Shown: positions 5,340-5,413 of the stretch, piece after piece
Numbering within the stretch: the first letter of the stretch is position 1
Layout: each line of letters opens with the position of its first letter
From: an uncultured Clostridia bacterium
Lineage (GTDB): Bacteria > Bacillota > Clostridia > Oscillospirales > Acutalibacteraceae
DNA length: 5,413 nucleotides
NCBI GenBank assembly: GCA_947171615.1
Contig: CAMVYG010000153.1
Span: forward strand, 1-5,413
Direction of reading: 5' to 3'
Made by a program: the position numbers and the translations under genes
The notes under the pieces: generated by a model
Told to the model about the DNA's origin: nothing
What the model saw: only the letters and a program-made list of their open reading frames with translations
Database searches by the model: none

Positions 5340-5413
5340 GAGAAATCCGGCGAAAGATATTCGTTATTTACCCAAAACTTGCCCCGTGACTTTATTGGTT
5401 TTCTATAAAATCC

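Noticed and set aside
5262..5413. Catabolite-responsive (cre) element before the sugar ATPase gene
   Set aside because: I searched both strands by eye for the TGNAANCGNTNNCA-type palindrome and found no convincing match.
1..5413. CRISPR arrays, tRNA or rRNA genes, insertion sequences, phage or integration sites
   Set aside because: No regularly spaced repeats, no cloverleaf or rRNA-like stretch, no transposase or integrase motif, and no change in gene style across the window.

Overview
The window looks like chromosomal DNA from a Gram-positive anaerobe of the class Clostridia. The reasons are strong AGGAGG-type ribosome binding sites, two genes that start with TTG, an FtsE-FtsX-coiled-coil hydrolase operon of the Gram-positive kind, a CdaR-family regulator and a stand-alone MsmX/UgpC-type sugar ATPase. 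An Oscillospiraceae/Ruminococcaceae-like host would fit, but that is inference from gene content, not from a marker gene. All five protein genes lie on the minus strand, so the biological order runs from right to left.

Right part (5413 to 4149): a leader with an extended -10 promoter, then a complete MalK/MsmX/UgpC-type ABC ATPase of 370 residues, closed by a strong intrinsic terminator at 4132-4094. No permease or solute-binding gene is visible with it. Middle (4093 to 2749): a promoter region with a 13-bp inverted repeat around the core promoter, then a CdaR/PucR-type transcriptional regulator of 361 residues. Next is a 320-bp intergenic region (2748-2429). It holds a match to the WalR box consensus, an extended -10 promoter and a long RNA-type hairpin with a UACG loop, followed by a leader of about 200 nt.

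Left part (2428 to 1): a tightly packed, probably translationally coupled operon. ftsE has an unusual acidic, tyrosine-rich tail. ftsX overlaps it by 1 nt. A secreted coiled-coil protein of the PcsB/EnvC/CwlO type overlaps ftsX by 8 nt and runs out of the window at its C-terminal side. In known systems the FtsE ATPase and FtsX membrane protein transmit a cytoplasmic signal across the membrane to the coiled-coil protein, which cleaves or activates cleavage of septal peptidoglycan.

These are conserved housekeeping families, and I see no clear sign of an undescribed multi-gene system. The points most worth a second look are the WalR-like box in front of ftsEX, the hairpin that coincides with the ftsE promoter, the FtsE acidic tail, and the inverted repeat at the regulator promoter.
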